DNA of 35,491 nucleotides from an uncultured Bacilli bacterium (GTDB taxonomy: Bacteria > Bacillota_I > Bacilli_A > RF39 > UBA660): contig CALVPL010000034.1 in NCBI GenBank assembly GCA_944351315.1, forward strand, positions 1 through 35,491. Reading direction: 5' to 3'. The translations under genes and the position numbers were made by a program. Within the stretch, counting starts at the first letter, position 1; each line of letters opens with the position of its first letter. Shown piece by piece: positions 18,323-27,060 of the stretch. Below the pieces are notes generated by a model that saw only the letters and a list, made by a program, of their open reading frames with translations, searched no databases and had not been told where the DNA came from.

Positions 18323-19066
18323 ATGTCAAAGTCTTACAGTGTCATTAATTTTGGGTTGATAAGTATTCCAGTAGAGTATTCTTCCGCGGTGATTAACAAC
18401 GATATTTCTTTTCATCAACTCCATAAAAAGTGTTTAGAGCGAATTAAATACCAAAAATATTGTCCACATTGTCATAAAGTTTTAAAAGAAAGTGAAATTG
18501 TTAAAGGAATAGTTCATGAGGATGAAGAATTGGTTGTTTTTGAGAAAAAAGAATTAGATGCTTTAAAACCTGAAAATGATGGGGATATTGAGATTGTTTC
18601 ATTTGTTCCTTTAAAAGAAATTGATCCTAAATATATGCAGAAAAATTATTTTTTAATCCCAGCTAAGAAAGGTAAAGCTTACTATTTATTATTAGAGGCT
18701 TTAAAAAAAATGAAATTAGTTGGACTATGTAAAATGATTTTTCATAATAAATTTTATTATGCTATTTTAAGAAGTACAGAGGATTCTTTTTTACTGACAA
18801 CACTTTTTTTTGAAGAGGAAATGCAAGAGGTTCCAAGTTTGAAAATTCCAAAACTTACGAGTAAAGAATTGGAATTAGCTACTTTACTCGTTAAAAAGAT
18901 GCAAGGTCATTTTGAACCCGAAAACTATCACGATGAATATCAAGAAACTGTTTTAAAAGCTATTGATTTAAAAGCCAAGGGAAAAGGGATTCGTAAATCT
19001 AAAAAGAAAACTACTAAGGAACTTTCTAGCTTAATGCAAGCTTTAGAAAAAAGTTTAAAAGCATGA
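18323..19066 (+). CDS. ku: Ku protein of bacterial non-homologous end joining
   Basis: Bacterial Ku is a homodimeric ring that binds DNA ends and recruits LigD. From ATG 18323 the protein is 247 residues. The start SYSVINFGLISIPVEYSSA and the FHQLHKKCLERIKYQKYCPHC stretch (30-50) are typical of the family; the C-terminal tail is Lys-rich (KGKGIRKSKKK), as in Ku proteins that bind DNA through the tail. An earlier in-frame TTG at 18296 lies in the clpC terminator; AGGTG at 18313-18317 supports 18323. Its TGA overlaps the ligase start (ATGA), so the pair is co-translated. Promoter not seen; readthrough from clpC is possible. Confidence 0.93.
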   Translation: MSKSYSVINFGLISIPVEYSSAVINNDISFHQLHKKCLERIKYQKYCPHCHKVLKESEIVKGIVHEDEELVVFEKKELDALKPENDGDIEIVSFVPLKEIDPKYMQKNYFLIPAKKGKAYYLLLEALKKMKLVGLCKMIFHNKFYYAILRSTEDSFLLTTLFFEEEMQEVPSLKIPKLTSKELELATLLVKKMQGHFEPENYHDEYQETVLKAIDLKAKGKGIRKSKKKTTKELSSLMQALEKSLKA

Positions 19067-19950
19067 GATTGTTTTTACAATCTTTTAAACCAATGCTTTT
19101 ATCTGAAAAAAAAGAACCTTTTGATTCTAAAAAATATTTTTATGAATTAAAATTTGATGGAATGCGTGCTTTACTTTTTGTTAGTCCTCATTCTTTTAAA
19201 ATTCTTAATCGTCATGAACAAGATGTTACTTATAAATTTCCTGAATTAAAAGAAATTCAAAAAAATGTAATGTCAACTGTTATTTTTGATGGAGAAATTG
19301 TGTGTTTTGATCAAGAAAAAACTAGTTTTGCTTTTTTACAAAAACGTTTTTCTTTAAAAAAAACCTTAAGTATTCAAAAAGCTCTTTTACATTATCCTGT
19401 TTCTTATATTTGTTTCGATATTTTATATGAGAATAAATCTTTAATCGATTTACCTTTAAGTGAACGCAAGAAAATTTTAGCAAAATATCCAAATACTTCT
19501 TATTTTGCAAAATCTCCTGTTTTTTCGGAAGGGAAAAAGTTGTTTTTGCAAGTGAAAAAAATGGGACTTGAAGGAATTGTTGCTAAAAGAAAAGACAGTT
19601 TGTATGAAATAAATTCTCGAACAAGTTCGTGGATAAAAATTAAAAATATTCAACGAGAAGAATTTTTAATTGGGGGATATAAAATAGAAAAACAAAATGT
19701 TTCATTGTATTTAGGAGAAAGACAAGAGAAAAAGATTTATTTTGTTGGTAAGGTTTCTGTTTCGAAAGAAAAGTTTTTAAAAATGAATATTAAAGATTTA
19801 AAAAAAGAAAAATCACCTTTTTGGAATTTTTCTTCTAAAGAAGTTTTGTATGTAAAACCTGTGATTTTTTGTTATGTAGAATTTTTAGAGAAAAGTAAAA
19901 CTGGAAAATTAAGACATCCCGTTTTTCGAGGCTTAGTCAATTTTGACTAA
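19063..19950 (+). CDS. ligD: ATP-dependent DNA ligase, stand-alone LigD ligase domain
   Basis: This 295-residue enzyme seals double-strand breaks held by Ku. The adenylation motif is KFDG (30-33, K30 nucleophile); FDGEIVCFD is motif III-like, EGIVAKR (170-176) motif IV, and the WIKIK lysines (192, 194) motif V; an OB fold follows to the C-terminus. Only the ligase module is present: the polymerase/primase and phosphoesterase domains of Pseudomonas- or Mycobacterium-type LigD are missing, and no separate gene for them lies in this window. The start overlaps the ku stop. The stop lies inside the 3' arm of a strong terminator. Confidence 0.93.
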   Translation: MRLFLQSFKPMLLSEKKEPFDSKKYFYELKFDGMRALLFVSPHSFKILNRHEQDVTYKFPELKEIQKNVMSTVIFDGEIVCFDQEKTSFAFLQKRFSLKKTLSIQKALLHYPVSYICFDILYENKSLIDLPLSERKKILAKYPNTSYFAKSPVFSEGKKLFLQVKKMGLEGIVAKRKDSLYEINSRTSSWIKIKNIQREEFLIGGYKIEKQNVSLYLGERQEKKIYFVGKVSVSKEKFLKMNIKDLKKEKSPFWNFSSKEVLYVKPVIFCYVEFLEKSKTGKLRHPVFRGLVNFD

Positions 19951-19959
19951 GTTTTTTTT
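19932..19959 (+). terminator. Strong intrinsic terminator after ligD
   Basis: CTTAGTCAA (19932-19940) pairs perfectly with TTGACTAAG (19943-19951), followed by eight T. The ligD stop TAA (19948-19950) is in the 3' arm. Confidence 0.9.
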
Positions 19960-20037
19960 GGTGAAAAAATTTATCTAATGAATGAAAAAGATTTGAAGGT
20001 GTTAAATTTTCTTGATATATGAAAAATATGTGAATTT

Positions 20038-20070
20038 TTGCTTGCAAAATCGGATTCTTTATAGTAGAAT
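20038..20070 (+). promoter_or_regulatory. Promoter of the ribosomal protein superoperon
   Basis: TTGCAA (20042-20047), 17-bp spacer, TAGAAT (20065-20070) is the best pair; TTGCTT (20038-20043) with TATAGT (20060-20065), 16 bp, overlaps it. The expected start is near 20077 or slightly upstream. Confidence 0.65.
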
Positions 20071-20076
20071 TGTTTT

Positions 20077-20194
20077 CGTATGACGGCGAGGATGTGTGAA
20101 GTTACCGATACACTTGGCGGGGTTGCTGATGTGTAACGGAGAATTTGCATGGAGCAAGTCTATACAAGATATAGGCGAAAGGAGGACATATGTT
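20077..20194 (+). promoter_or_regulatory. Structured leader RNA of the S10 operon
   Basis: The roughly 118-nt leader is richer in G+C than the flanks and can form three successive hairpins: CCGATACAC (20105-20113) with GTGTAACGG (20131-20139), one mismatch; ATTTGC (20143-20148) with GCAAGT (20154-20159); and CTATA (20160-20164) with TATAG (20170-20174). The AAAGGAGG of rpsJ follows at 20178-20185. Autogenous control by a ribosomal protein encoded in the operon is the likely role, by analogy with other r-protein leaders; the ligand is not known from the sequence. Confidence 0.55.
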
Positions 20195-20503
20195 ATGTCA
20201 AAGAGTAAGGTTCGTATCAATTTGAAAGCTTTTGATTCTAAAGTTTTAGATTTAGCAGCTGGTAAAATTGTAGAAACTGTCAAAAGATTAGGAGGTACTG
20301 TTTCTGGCCCTGTTCCTCTTCCAACTGAAATTGAAAGAGTTACAGTTTTAAGAGCTGTACACAAATACAAAGACTCTCGTGAGCAATTTGAAAGTCGTAC
20401 TCATAAGAGACTTATTGATATTTTGGATCCTAGCAAAGAAGTTGTTGATGCTTTAACAAGACTTGATTTACCAAGTGGCGTTGATATTAACATCAAATTA
20501 TAA
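20195..20503 (+). CDS. rpsJ: 30S ribosomal protein S10
   Basis: S10 is a small-subunit head protein that also acts in transcription antitermination as NusE. The 102-residue protein carries the family signature from [14 protein letters not shown] through [13 protein letters not shown] to the [16 protein letters not shown] loop. ATG 20195 has a strong AAAGGAGG nine bases upstream. The frame is open back to a GTG at 20096, but that stretch is the structured leader and not S10-like. It is the first gene of the superoperon; the str genes (rpsL, rpsG, fusA, tuf) that precede it in some Bacillota are not here. Confidence 0.97.
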   Translation: MSKSKVRINLKAFDSKVLDLAAGKIVETVKRLGGTVSGPVPLPTEIERVTVLRAVHKYKDSREQFESRTHKRLIDILDPSKEVVDALTRLDLPSGVDINIKL

Positions 20504-20526
20504 TAATAAGGAAAGGAAAAAGGAAA

Positions 20527-21294
20527 ATGAAAGGAATCTTAGGACGTAAGGTTGGAATGACTCAAGTTTTCAGTAAAGATGGAAAATTAATTCCTGTTAC
20601 AGTTGTTAGTGTTCCTGCTAACACAGTAATGCAAATTAAAACTAAAGATACTGATGGCTATGATGCAATTCAACTTGGCGTAGTAGACAAGAAAGAAAAA
20701 AATTCTAGTCGTGCAAGTGTTGGACACGCGAAAAAAGCTAACACTACTCCTAAGCGCTTCTTGAAAGAAATTCGCGATTGTGAAGGAAATTATCAAGTAG
20801 GAGATCAAATAAGTGCTGATACTTTTGAAGTTGGAGATATTGTTGATGTTACTGGAACAAGTAAAGGAAAAGGTTTTGCTGGTTCTATCAAAAGACATGG
20901 ACAACATCGTGGACCTACTACTCATGGTTCTAATTATCATCGTGGCCCTGGATCATTAGGAACTATGTTACCAAAAAGAGTATTAAAGGGTAAAAATTTA
21001 CCAGGACATATGGGTGCTGAAACTGTTACTGTTCAAAACCTTGAAATTATTGAAGTAAATCCAGCTGAAGAATATATTTTAGTAAGCGGAAATGTACCTG
21101 GTGCAAAAAATTCACTTGTACTTATTCGCAGTGCAGTGAAAAATACAGTTAAGAAAAATCCAAAAGAAATTATTTCTTATGTGGAAGAAACTGTAGTCGA
21201 TGAAGTAGAAGAAGTAAATCCTACTACTGAGACTGAACCAGTAACTGAAGAAGCTTCTTCAGTAGAAGAAACTGCTGAAGAGAAAGCAGAATAG
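20527..21294 (+). CDS. rplC: 50S ribosomal protein L3 with an acidic C-terminal tail
   Basis: L3 is an early-assembly protein close to the peptidyl transferase centre. The core is clear: [14 protein letters not shown] at the start, then the [23 protein letters not shown] loop and the HRGPGSLG segment. At 255 residues it is about 45 longer than B. subtilis L3. The extra part is residues 218-255, a Glu-rich tail (15 acidic residues of 38, one Lys), probably disordered and outside the ribosome core. There is no sign of a frameshift. Start ATG 20527 follows an A/G-rich GGAAAGGAAAAAGGAAA ribosome-binding region. Confidence 0.96.
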   Translation: MKGILGRKVGMTQVFSKDGKLIPVTVVSVPANTVMQIKTKDTDGYDAIQLGVVDKKEKNSSRASVGHAKKANTTPKRFLKEIRDCEGNYQVGDQISADTFEVGDIVDVTGTSKGKGFAGSIKRHGQHRGPTTHGSNYHRGPGSLGTMLPKRVLKGKNLPGHMGAETVTVQNLEIIEVNPAEEYILVSGNVPGAKNSLVLIRSAVKNTVKKNPKEIISYVEETVVDEVEEVNPTTETEPVTEEASSVEETAEEKAE

Positions 21295-21316
21295 AATCAT
21301 AGAAAGGAAATGTAAA

Positions 21317-21946
21317 ATGGCAAAGATTGAAGTTAAAAATTTAGATGCTCAAAAAGTGCGCGACATCACTTTAAATGATTCTATTTGGACTAATCCAGTT
21401 CATGAAGATGCTTTAAAGAAGATGGTTCGCTTACAAATGGCTGCTACACGTCAAGGAACTCATAAAACAAAAAATCGTAGTGAAGTTTCTGGTGGTGGAA
21501 GAAAGCCTTGGAGACAAAAAGGAACAGGACGTGCTCGTCAAGGTTCTACTAGAGCTACTCAATGGGTTGGCGGTGGCATTGCTCACGGTGTACAACCTCG
21601 CGATTATGGATTTAAAATTAATCGTAAAGAAAGAGTTTTAGCTCTTAAAAGTGCATTAGCAGATAAATTTGCTAATAAAGCTGTTGTTGTTTTTGAATCT
21701 TTAGATCTTCCTAGTTTGAAAACTAAAGAAATTAAAAACATGATTAAAAATGCTAATTTAGAAGGCAAGATTTTATTTGTAACCGCTGAAGATTGTGAAA
21801 ATCTTTATATGGCTTGTCGTAATTTAGGATATGCTTATCATATTCTAGCAGATGAAATTAATGTGTTAGACATTTTAAATGCAGATACATTAGTTCTTGA
21901 TGAAGCTGCAGTGAAATTTATCGAGGAGGGTATGTTAAATGCGTAA
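21317..21946 (+). CDS. rplD: 50S ribosomal protein L4
   Basis: L4 lines part of the exit tunnel and in some bacteria represses its own S10 operon. The 209-residue protein shows the conserved extended loop with SGGGRKPWRQKGTGRARQGSTRATQW and the PRDYGFKINRKERVLALKSAL helix. Length is normal. ATG 21317 follows AAAGGAAA. Its last codons overlap the rplW start by 8 nt, so the two are translated together. L4 is the first candidate ligand for the upstream leader RNA, by analogy with the E. coli S10 operon. Confidence 0.97.
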   Translation: MAKIEVKNLDAQKVRDITLNDSIWTNPVHEDALKKMVRLQMAATRQGTHKTKNRSEVSGGGRKPWRQKGTGRARQGSTRATQWVGGGIAHGVQPRDYGFKINRKERVLALKSALADKFANKAVVVFESLDLPSLKTKEIKNMIKNANLEGKILFVTAEDCENLYMACRNLGYAYHILADEINVLDILNADTLVLDEAAVKFIEEGMLNA

Positions 21947-22211
21947 TCCAGATATTATTTTAGGACCAGTTATTACTGAAAAAAGTGTTATGGCTCAACA
22001 AAATGGTGTATATGTTTTTAAAGTAGACAAGAAAGCTACAAAAACACAAATTAAAAGCGAAATTGAACGTCATTTTGGAGTTAAGGTTTTAAATGTTAAT
22101 ACCTTAAATACTAAGCCAAAAGATCGTCGTGTAGGTAGATATACTGGTAAAACAAAAACTTATAAGAAAGCAATTGTAACCTTAGCACAAGGTTCATCAA
22201 TTGAAATGTAG
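21939..22211 (+). CDS. rplW: 50S ribosomal protein L23
   Basis: L23 sits at the exit of the polypeptide tunnel and is the docking site for trigger factor and SRP. The 90-residue product has the typical [12 protein letters not shown] start, the [22 protein letters not shown] block and the [20 protein letters not shown] end. ATG 21939 lies inside the rplD 3' end with GAGGAGG upstream. rplB follows after 14 nt. Normal length, nothing unusual. Confidence 0.96.
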   Translation: MRNPDIILGPVITEKSVMAQQNGVYVFKVDKKATKTQIKSEIERHFGVKVLNVNTLNTKPKDRRVGRYTGKTKTYKKAIVTLAQGSSIEM

Positions 22212-22225
22212 GGAGGGAAACAGTT

Positions 22226-23056
22226 ATGGCAATTAAAAAATATAAACCAACGACAAATGGACGTCGTGGAATGTCAACTTTAGCTAATGAAGAAATTACA
22301 ACTTCTACTCCTACAAAATCTTTATTAAAAAAAGCTCGTAAGACTGGAGGACGTAACAATCAAGGTAAACTTACTGTTCGTCATATTGGTGGAGGAGCTA
22401 AAAGAAAATATCGTGTTATTGACTTTAAGAGAAATAAAGTTGGTGTAACTGGTAGAGTTGCAACCATCGAATATGATCCAAATCGTAATGCGAATATTGC
22501 GCTTATTAACTATTTAGATGGAGAAAAAAGATATATCATTGCTCCTAAAGGTTTAAAGGTAGGAATGATTATTGAAAACGGTGCAGATGCAGATATTAAA
22601 GTTGGTAATGCTTTACCTCTTCAAAATATTCCTGTAGGTACTGTTGTTCATTGTATTGAACTTAATCCTGGAAGTGGAGCAAGTTTATGCCGTAGTGCCG
22701 GAACTTCTGCTCAAATTTTAGGAAGAGAAGATAAATATGTTTTAGTTCGTTTACAATCTGGTGAAACAAGAAAGATTTTAGGTACTTGTATGGCTACTAT
22801 TGGTGTAGTTGGCAACGAAGATTATGAACTTGTTAACATCGGTAAAGCTGGACGTACTAGACATATGGGAATTCGTCCTACAAACCGTGGTTCTGTTATG
22901 AACCCTAATGATCACCCACATGGTGGTGGTGAAGGACGTGCTCCAGTTGGACGTAAGAGTCCGATGACACCTTGGGGTAAACCTGCTCTTGGTTATAAAA
23001 CTAGAAAAAATAAAAAGGCTTCTGACAAACTTATTGTTAGTCGTAGAAAGAAATAA
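22226..23056 (+). CDS. rplB: 50S ribosomal protein L2
   Basis: L2 is needed for subunit joining and peptidyl transferase activity. The 276-residue protein begins [16 protein letters not shown] and ends with the conserved block containing [15 protein letters not shown], whose His is implicated in peptidyl transfer, and the [16 protein letters not shown] tail. Length is standard. GGGAGGG lies just upstream of ATG 22226. It is in the middle of the S10 block and separated from rpsS by 12 nt. Confidence 0.97.
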   Translation: MAIKKYKPTTNGRRGMSTLANEEITTSTPTKSLLKKARKTGGRNNQGKLTVRHIGGGAKRKYRVIDFKRNKVGVTGRVATIEYDPNRNANIALINYLDGEKRYIIAPKGLKVGMIIENGADADIKVGNALPLQNIPVGTVVHCIELNPGSGASLCRSAGTSAQILGREDKYVLVRLQSGETRKILGTCMATIGVVGNEDYELVNIGKAGRTRHMGIRPTNRGSVMNPNDHPHGGGEGRAPVGRKSPMTPWGKPALGYKTRKNKKASDKLIVSRRKK

Positions 23057-23068
23057 TAGGAGGGAAAT

Positions 23069-23332
23069 ATGGCAAGAAGTTTAAAAAAAGGACCTTTCGC
23101 TGATAAGCATTTATTAGATAAGGTTGAAAAATTAAATAAAGATAATAAAAAAGAAGTTATTAAAACATATTCTCGTCGTTCTACAATTTTCCCTAGCTTT
23201 GTTGGTCATACATTTGCTGTTCATAACGGAAAAGAATTTATTCCAGTTTATGTTACAGAAGAAATGGTAGGTCATAAATTAGGTGAATTTGCGGCTACAC
23301 GTAAGTTCGGCGGACACGCAGGTCAGAAGTAG
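23069..23332 (+). CDS. rpsS: 30S ribosomal protein S19
   Basis: S19 forms a complex with S13 at the head of the small subunit. The 87-residue protein has the family start [15 protein letters not shown], the [25 protein letters not shown] core and the [17 protein letters not shown] end. ATG 23069 has AGGAGGG upstream. Spacing to rplV is 10 nt, filled by its AGGAGG. Ordinary member of the family. Confidence 0.96.
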   Translation: MARSLKKGPFADKHLLDKVEKLNKDNKKEVIKTYSRRSTIFPSFVGHTFAVHNGKEFIPVYVTEEMVGHKLGEFAATRKFGGHAGQK

Positions 23333-23342
23333 GAGGTAGTAC

Positions 23343-23693
23343 ATGGAAACATATGCAATTCATAAAAGTGCTATGGTAGCCCCAAGAAAAGCAAGAATGA
23401 CTTTAGACTTAATTCGTGGAAAAGACATTCAAGCTGCTCGTGCTATCTTAGATACTACAAATACAAAATCAAGTCGTTTAATTCGTAAAGTTTTAGAAAG
23501 TGCTGTTGCAAATGCTGTAAATAACAATGGTGCTAAAGAAACAGATTTATTTATCTCTGAATGTTATATTAATCCAGGACCTGTGTTAAAACGTATTAAG
23601 TTTGCCAGTCGTGGAAATGTAGATAGAAGAGATAAGAGAACTAGTCATATTTTAGTTCGTGTAAGTGATGAGAAAAAAGGAGGCAACAAATAA
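23343..23693 (+). CDS. rplV: 50S ribosomal protein L22
   Basis: L22 extends a beta hairpin into the exit tunnel next to L4. The 116-residue product shows [17 protein letters not shown] near the start, [15 protein letters not shown] in the middle, and the hairpin ending in [12 protein letters not shown]. The stop overlaps the rpsC start by one base (TAATG), which couples their translation. ATG 23343 follows AGGAGG. Standard size. Confidence 0.96.
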   Translation: METYAIHKSAMVAPRKARMTLDLIRGKDIQAARAILDTTNTKSSRLIRKVLESAVANAVNNNGAKETDLFISECYINPGPVLKRIKFASRGNVDRRDKRTSHILVRVSDEKKGGNK

Positions 23694-24376
23694 TGGGACA
23701 AAAAGTAAATCCTATTGGTTATCGTTTAGGTGTCAATAAAGATTGGGATTCTAGATGGTATGCAAATAAAAAAGATTTTGGAACAACTTTAAATAAAGAC
23801 TTAAAAATTCGTGAATATTTAAAGAAAAATCTTAAAGATGCAGCTGTTGCTTCTATCGTTATTGAACGTAAGAAAAATCGCGTAGATGTAACAATCAATA
23901 CTGCGAAACCTGGTGTAATCATCGGTCGTGGTGGAGAAGATATCGATAAACTTCGTAAAGCTTTAGCTCGTGAAGTTCATGAAGATGTTTATGTATCTAT
24001 CGTTGATGTTTCTAAACAAGCAGATTTAAATGCTCAATTAGTTGCAGATAATATTGCAATGCAAATTGAAAATCGTGCACCTTTTAGAAGTGCTCAAAAA
24101 AGAGCAATTAGAAACACTATGAAAGCTGGAGCAAAAGGAATTAAAACTTTAGTTTCTGGTCGTTTAGGTGGTGTTGAAATGGCTCGTAGTGAAGGATATA
24201 CAGAAGGTACTGTGCCACTTCATACAATTCGTGCTGACATTGATTATGCTCAATCTGAAGCAGATACAACTTATGGTAAGATCGGTGTTAAAGTATGGAT
24301 TTATAAAGGGGAAATTCTTCCTGGTAAGAAAAATGTAAAGGAGCGTGACCAACATGTTGATGCCAAAAAGAACTAA
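23693..24376 (+). CDS. rpsC: 30S ribosomal protein S3
   Basis: S3 lines the mRNA entry channel and helps unwind mRNA. The 227-residue protein begins [19 protein letters not shown], contains the KH-domain GxxG element ([16 protein letters not shown], about residues 73-88) and the C-terminal domain with [20 protein letters not shown] and [14 protein letters not shown]. Length is typical for Bacillota. Its start shares a base with the rplV stop; its end overlaps rplP by 23 nt. Confidence 0.97.
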   Translation: MGQKVNPIGYRLGVNKDWDSRWYANKKDFGTTLNKDLKIREYLKKNLKDAAVASIVIERKKNRVDVTINTAKPGVIIGRGGEDIDKLRKALAREVHEDVYVSIVDVSKQADLNAQLVADNIAMQIENRAPFRSAQKRAIRNTMKAGAKGIKTLVSGRLGGVEMARSEGYTEGTVPLHTIRADIDYAQSEADTTYGKIGVKVWIYKGEILPGKKNVKERDQHVDAKKN

Positions 24377-24770
24377 ATATCGTAAACCACATCGTTTATC
24401 TTATGAAGGTCATGCAAAAGGAAATACTGAATTACATTTTGGTGAGTATGGATTAAAAGCTTTAGAAGGTAATTATGTAAGTGCTCGTCAAATTGAAGCA
24501 GCTCGTATTGCGATGACTCGTTTTATGAAACGTGGTGGAAAAGTTTATATCAATATTTTCCCTCATTTAGCTAGAACGAAAAAACCTTTAGAAACTCGTC
24601 AAGGTAAAGGTAAAGGTAACGTTGAAGAATGGGTTGCTGTTGTTAAAGAAGGAAAAATTATGTTTGAAGTTGCAGGTGTTGATGAAGCTACAGCTCGTGA
24701 AGCACTTCGTCTTGCTTCTCACAAATTACCTGTAAAATGTAAATTTGTTAAAAAGGAAGGTGAAAACTAA
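24354..24770 (+). CDS. rplP: 50S ribosomal protein L16
   Basis: L16 organises the tRNA A and P site region of the large subunit. From ATG 24354 the protein is 138 residues and starts [14 protein letters not shown] as in relatives; an in-frame GTG at 24345 gives three extra residues not found in the family. AAGGAG at 24338-24343 serves either. The body has the conserved [24 protein letters not shown] and the [13 protein letters not shown] blocks. The start lies inside rpsC; the stop overlaps rpmC by one base. Confidence 0.96.
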   Translation: MLMPKRTKYRKPHRLSYEGHAKGNTELHFGEYGLKALEGNYVSARQIEAARIAMTRFMKRGGKVYINIFPHLARTKKPLETRQGKGKGNVEEWVAVVKEGKIMFEVAGVDEATAREALRLASHKLPVKCKFVKKEGEN

Positions 24771-24982
24771 TGACTGCTCAAGAAATTCGCAAGTTATCTA
24801 ATGAAGAAATTTTAGAAAAGATTAAAGCTGGAAAAAGTGAATTATTAGATATGCGTATGCAAAATGCAAGAGGTGCATTAGAAAAACCTTCAAAAATTAA
24901 TGCTTTAAAGAAAGATATTGCACGAATGATGACAATTTTAAAAGAAAGAGAAATTGATTCTCAAGTAGGAGGTAACAAATAA
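24770..24982 (+). CDS. rpmC: 50S ribosomal protein L29
   Basis: L29 is a two-helix protein beside L23 at the tunnel exit. The 70-residue product has the typical [17 protein letters not shown] start and a [20 protein letters not shown] second helix. Both ends are overlapped by one base with neighbours (TAATG before and after), giving a coupled rplP-rpmC-rpsQ string. AAGGAAGG-like sequence in the end of rplP serves as ribosome-binding site. Normal length. Confidence 0.94.
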   Translation: MTAQEIRKLSNEEILEKIKAGKSELLDMRMQNARGALEKPSKINALKKDIARMMTILKEREIDSQVGGNK

Positions 24983-25242
24983 TGGCACAAGAAAAGAAAC
25001 AAGAACTTGTTGGTAAAGTTGTAAGTGCGAAAAGCGATAAAACTATTACCGTATTAGTTGAAACTCATAAAAAACATCCATTATATGGCAAGAGAGTTAA
25101 ATACTCAAAAAAATATGCTGCACATGATGAAAAAAATGTAGCTAAAGTAGGAGATACAGTTAGAATTAGAGCCACAAGACCATTATCTAAAACAAAAAGA
25201 TATGAACTTGTTGATGTTTTAATTGAAGCTGTTATTTTGTAG
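24982..25242 (+). CDS. rpsQ: 30S ribosomal protein S17
   Basis: S17 is an early 16S rRNA-binding protein with an OB fold. The 86-residue protein shows [29 protein letters not shown], the family hallmark, then [23 protein letters not shown]. Its ATG shares one base with the rpmC stop; AGGAGG lies just upstream within rpmC. rplN begins 10 nt after the stop. Nothing unusual. Confidence 0.96.
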   Translation: MAQEKKQELVGKVVSAKSDKTITVLVETHKKHPLYGKRVKYSKKYAAHDEKNVAKVGDTVRIRATRPLSKTKRYELVDVLIEAVIL

Positions 25243-25252
25243 GAGGTAACTC

Positions 25253-25621
25253 ATGATAATGCAAGAATCAAGACTTAAAGTTGCCGATAATACTGGTGCT
25301 CGTGAAGTACTTGTTATTCGCCCTTTAGGTGGAAGTAAAAGAAAAACTGCTAATATTGGAGATGTTGTAGTTTGTACGGTAAAGAAAGCCATTCCAAATG
25401 GTACTCTAAAAAAAGGAAAAGTTGTTAAAGCTGTCATTGTAAGAAGTGTTGAAGGTGTTCGTCGTGCTGATGGAAGTTATATTAAATTTGATGATAATGC
25501 ATGCGTTATTATTAAAGATGATAAAACACCAGTTGGTACTCGTGTATTAGGTCCAGTTGCAAGAGAGCTTCGTGAAAAAGATTACATGAAGATTGTCTCT
25601 TTAGCTAGTGAAGTTATTTAG
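25253..25621 (+). CDS. rplN: 50S ribosomal protein L14
   Basis: L14 contacts the small subunit (bridge B8) and is the docking site of the silencing factor RsfS. The 122-residue protein starts [19 protein letters not shown], close to the usual MIQQESRL, which supports ATG 25253 over ATG 25259. The conserved [19 protein letters not shown] block and the [10 protein letters not shown] end are present. It is the first gene of the spc-type block; GGAGGT lies six bases before the start. Confidence 0.97.
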   Translation: MIMQESRLKVADNTGAREVLVIRPLGGSKRKTANIGDVVVCTVKKAIPNGTLKKGKVVKAVIVRSVEGVRRADGSYIKFDDNACVIIKDDKTPVGTRVLGPVARELREKDYMKIVSLASEVI

Positions 25622-25630
25622 GAGGTATTT

Positions 25631-25894
25631 ATGAAGATTAAAACAAATGATCAAGTACTTGTTTTAGCTGGTAAAGATAAAGGTAAAACAGGTCGTGTAT
25701 TAAGAGTTCTTAGAAAAGAAGAACGCGTTGTTGTTGAAGGCGTAAATATTGTAAAGAAACATCAAAAACCTAATAATGCGAATGAAAATGGTGGTATTTT
25801 CGAAATAGAAGCACCTATTCATGTTTCTAACGTTAAAAAAATAGAAGAAACAAGCAAGACGAAAAAAGAATCAAAGAAAGATAAGAAAGATTAA
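25631..25894 (+). CDS. rplX: 50S ribosomal protein L24
   Basis: L24 starts assembly of the large subunit by binding 23S rRNA domain I. The 87-residue protein has the KOW motif near the start ([21 protein letters not shown]) and [15 protein letters not shown]. It is about 15 residues shorter than B. subtilis L24: after the strand with IHVSNVKKI the zinc-finger-like or beta end is replaced by a Lys-rich tail (KESKKDKKD). AGGAGG precedes ATG 25631. Confidence 0.94.
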   Translation: MKIKTNDQVLVLAGKDKGKTGRVLRVLRKEERVVVEGVNIVKKHQKPNNANENGGIFEIEAPIHVSNVKKIEETSKTKKESKKDKKD

Positions 25895-25905
25895 GGTGGG
25901 AATTT

Positions 25906-26445
25906 ATGAGTACATTTAAAGAATTATATAAAAAGGAAATTATTCCTGCATTAATGAATGAATTTCATTACAAGTCAGTTATGCAAGTTCCTAAATTAGA
26001 AAAAATTGTCATTAATATCGGTGTTGGTGAAGGCCATAACGATGAAAAATTTATTGATGCTGCATTAAAAGATCTTGAGACAATTACTGGTCAAAAAGCT
26101 GTTGTAACTAAAGCTCATAAATCTATTGCAGGATTTAAAATTCGTGAAGGACAACCTATTGGTGTAAAAACTACATTAAGAGGTGAAAAAATGTATGTTT
26201 TCTTTGAAAAATTAGTGAAAGTTGCTTTACCTCGTGTACGTGATTTTAGAGGTGTTAGCAAAACTGCATTTGATGGACATGGAAATTATACATTAGGCAT
26301 TAAAGAACAATTAATTTTTCCAGAAATTGAATACGATAATATTTTAAAAATTCGTGGTATGGACGTTGTATTTGTTACAACTGCTCAAACGAATGAAGAA
26401 GCTAAGGCATTACTTGCACATTTCAATATGCCTTTCAAGGGTTAG
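25906..26445 (+). CDS. rplE: 50S ribosomal protein L5
   Basis: L5 binds 5S rRNA and forms bridges with the small-subunit head. The 179-residue protein has the family blocks [43 protein letters not shown] and [19 protein letters not shown]. Length matches Bacilli homologues. AAGGTGGG lies before ATG 25906. It is followed after 9 nt by rpsN. An ordinary, complete gene. Confidence 0.97.
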   Translation: MSTFKELYKKEIIPALMNEFHYKSVMQVPKLEKIVINIGVGEGHNDEKFIDAALKDLETITGQKAVVTKAHKSIAGFKIREGQPIGVKTTLRGEKMYVFFEKLVKVALPRVRDFRGVSKTAFDGHGNYTLGIKEQLIFPEIEYDNILKIRGMDVVFVTTAQTNEEAKALLAHFNMPFKG

Positions 26446-26454
26446 GAGGACACT

Positions 26455-26640
26455 ATGGCAAAAACTAGTTTAAAAGTAAAACAATCTCGCAAACCAAAAT
26501 TTAGTACACGTGCGTACACTCGTTGCGAAAGATGTGGAAGACCTCATGGTGTTCTACGTAAATATCATTTATGCCGTATTTGCTTTAGAGAATTAGCAAA
26601 TGAAGGAAAAATTCCTGGCGTAAAGAAAGCAAGTTGGTAG
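26455..26640 (+). CDS. rpsN: 30S ribosomal protein S14, zinc-binding type Z
   Basis: S14 assembles late in the small-subunit head. The 61-residue length and the zinc ligands CERC and CRIC (C24, C27, C40, C43) mark the short zinc-dependent form found in Bacillota, in contrast to the longer zinc-free paralogue. It ends in the typical [14 protein letters not shown] 26455 follows AGGAGG. Its presence says zinc is needed for this copy; whether a zinc-free backup exists elsewhere cannot be seen here. Confidence 0.97.
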   Translation: MAKTSLKVKQSRKPKFSTRAYTRCERCGRPHGVLRKYHLCRICFRELANEGKIPGVKKASW

Positions 26641-26656
26641 GAAGGAGGAATTTACA

Positions 26657-27052
26657 ATGGTACAAGATAAAATAGCAGATATGCTTACAAGAATTCGTAA
26701 TGCAAATCAACTTAAATATGATACAGTTGAAGTTATTGGTACAAAGATGACTTTAGGCATTGCTGAAATTTTAAAAAGAGAAGGTTATATCAGTGATTTT
26801 GTTTATGAAAAAGGAACAAATGGCGATAAACTTACTTTAACTTTAAAATATGGTGATCGTAAAGAAAGAGTTATTACTGGTTTAAAACGCATTAGTAAGT
26901 CTGGTTTACGAGTTTATGCTAAAGCTCAAGAAATTCCTCATGTTCTTAATGGACTTGGAATTGCAATTATATCCACTTCAAAAGGATTAATGACAGATAA
27001 AGAAGCTAGAGAGGCTAAGTTAGGAGGCGAAGTTCTTGCCTATATTTGGTAA
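26657..27052 (+). CDS. rpsH: 30S ribosomal protein S8
   Basis: S8 binds the 16S rRNA central domain and in E. coli represses the spc operon. The 131-residue product has [17 protein letters not shown] at the start and the conserved [33 protein letters not shown] end. GGAAGGAGG precedes ATG 26657. Eight bases separate its stop from rplF, which lacks a clear ribosome-binding site of its own, so rplF probably depends on S8 translation. Confidence 0.97.
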   Translation: MVQDKIADMLTRIRNANQLKYDTVEVIGTKMTLGIAEILKREGYISDFVYEKGTNGDKLTLTLKYGDRKERVITGLKRISKSGLRVYAKAQEIPHVLNGLGIAIISTSKGLMTDKEAREAKLGGEVLAYIW

Positions 27053-27060
27053 GCAAATTT

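Noticed and set aside
20096..20194. Possible 33-residue N-terminal extension of S10 from GTG 20096
   Set aside because: The stretch is the structured leader, is unlike any S10 N-terminus, and a strong AAAGGAGG fits ATG 20195.
20587..20940. Reverse-strand open frame of 117 codons under rplC (and similar ones under other ribosomal genes)
   Set aside because: Shadow of a highly expressed conserved gene; low-complexity Ser/Asn/Phe composition and no ribosome-binding site or promoter.
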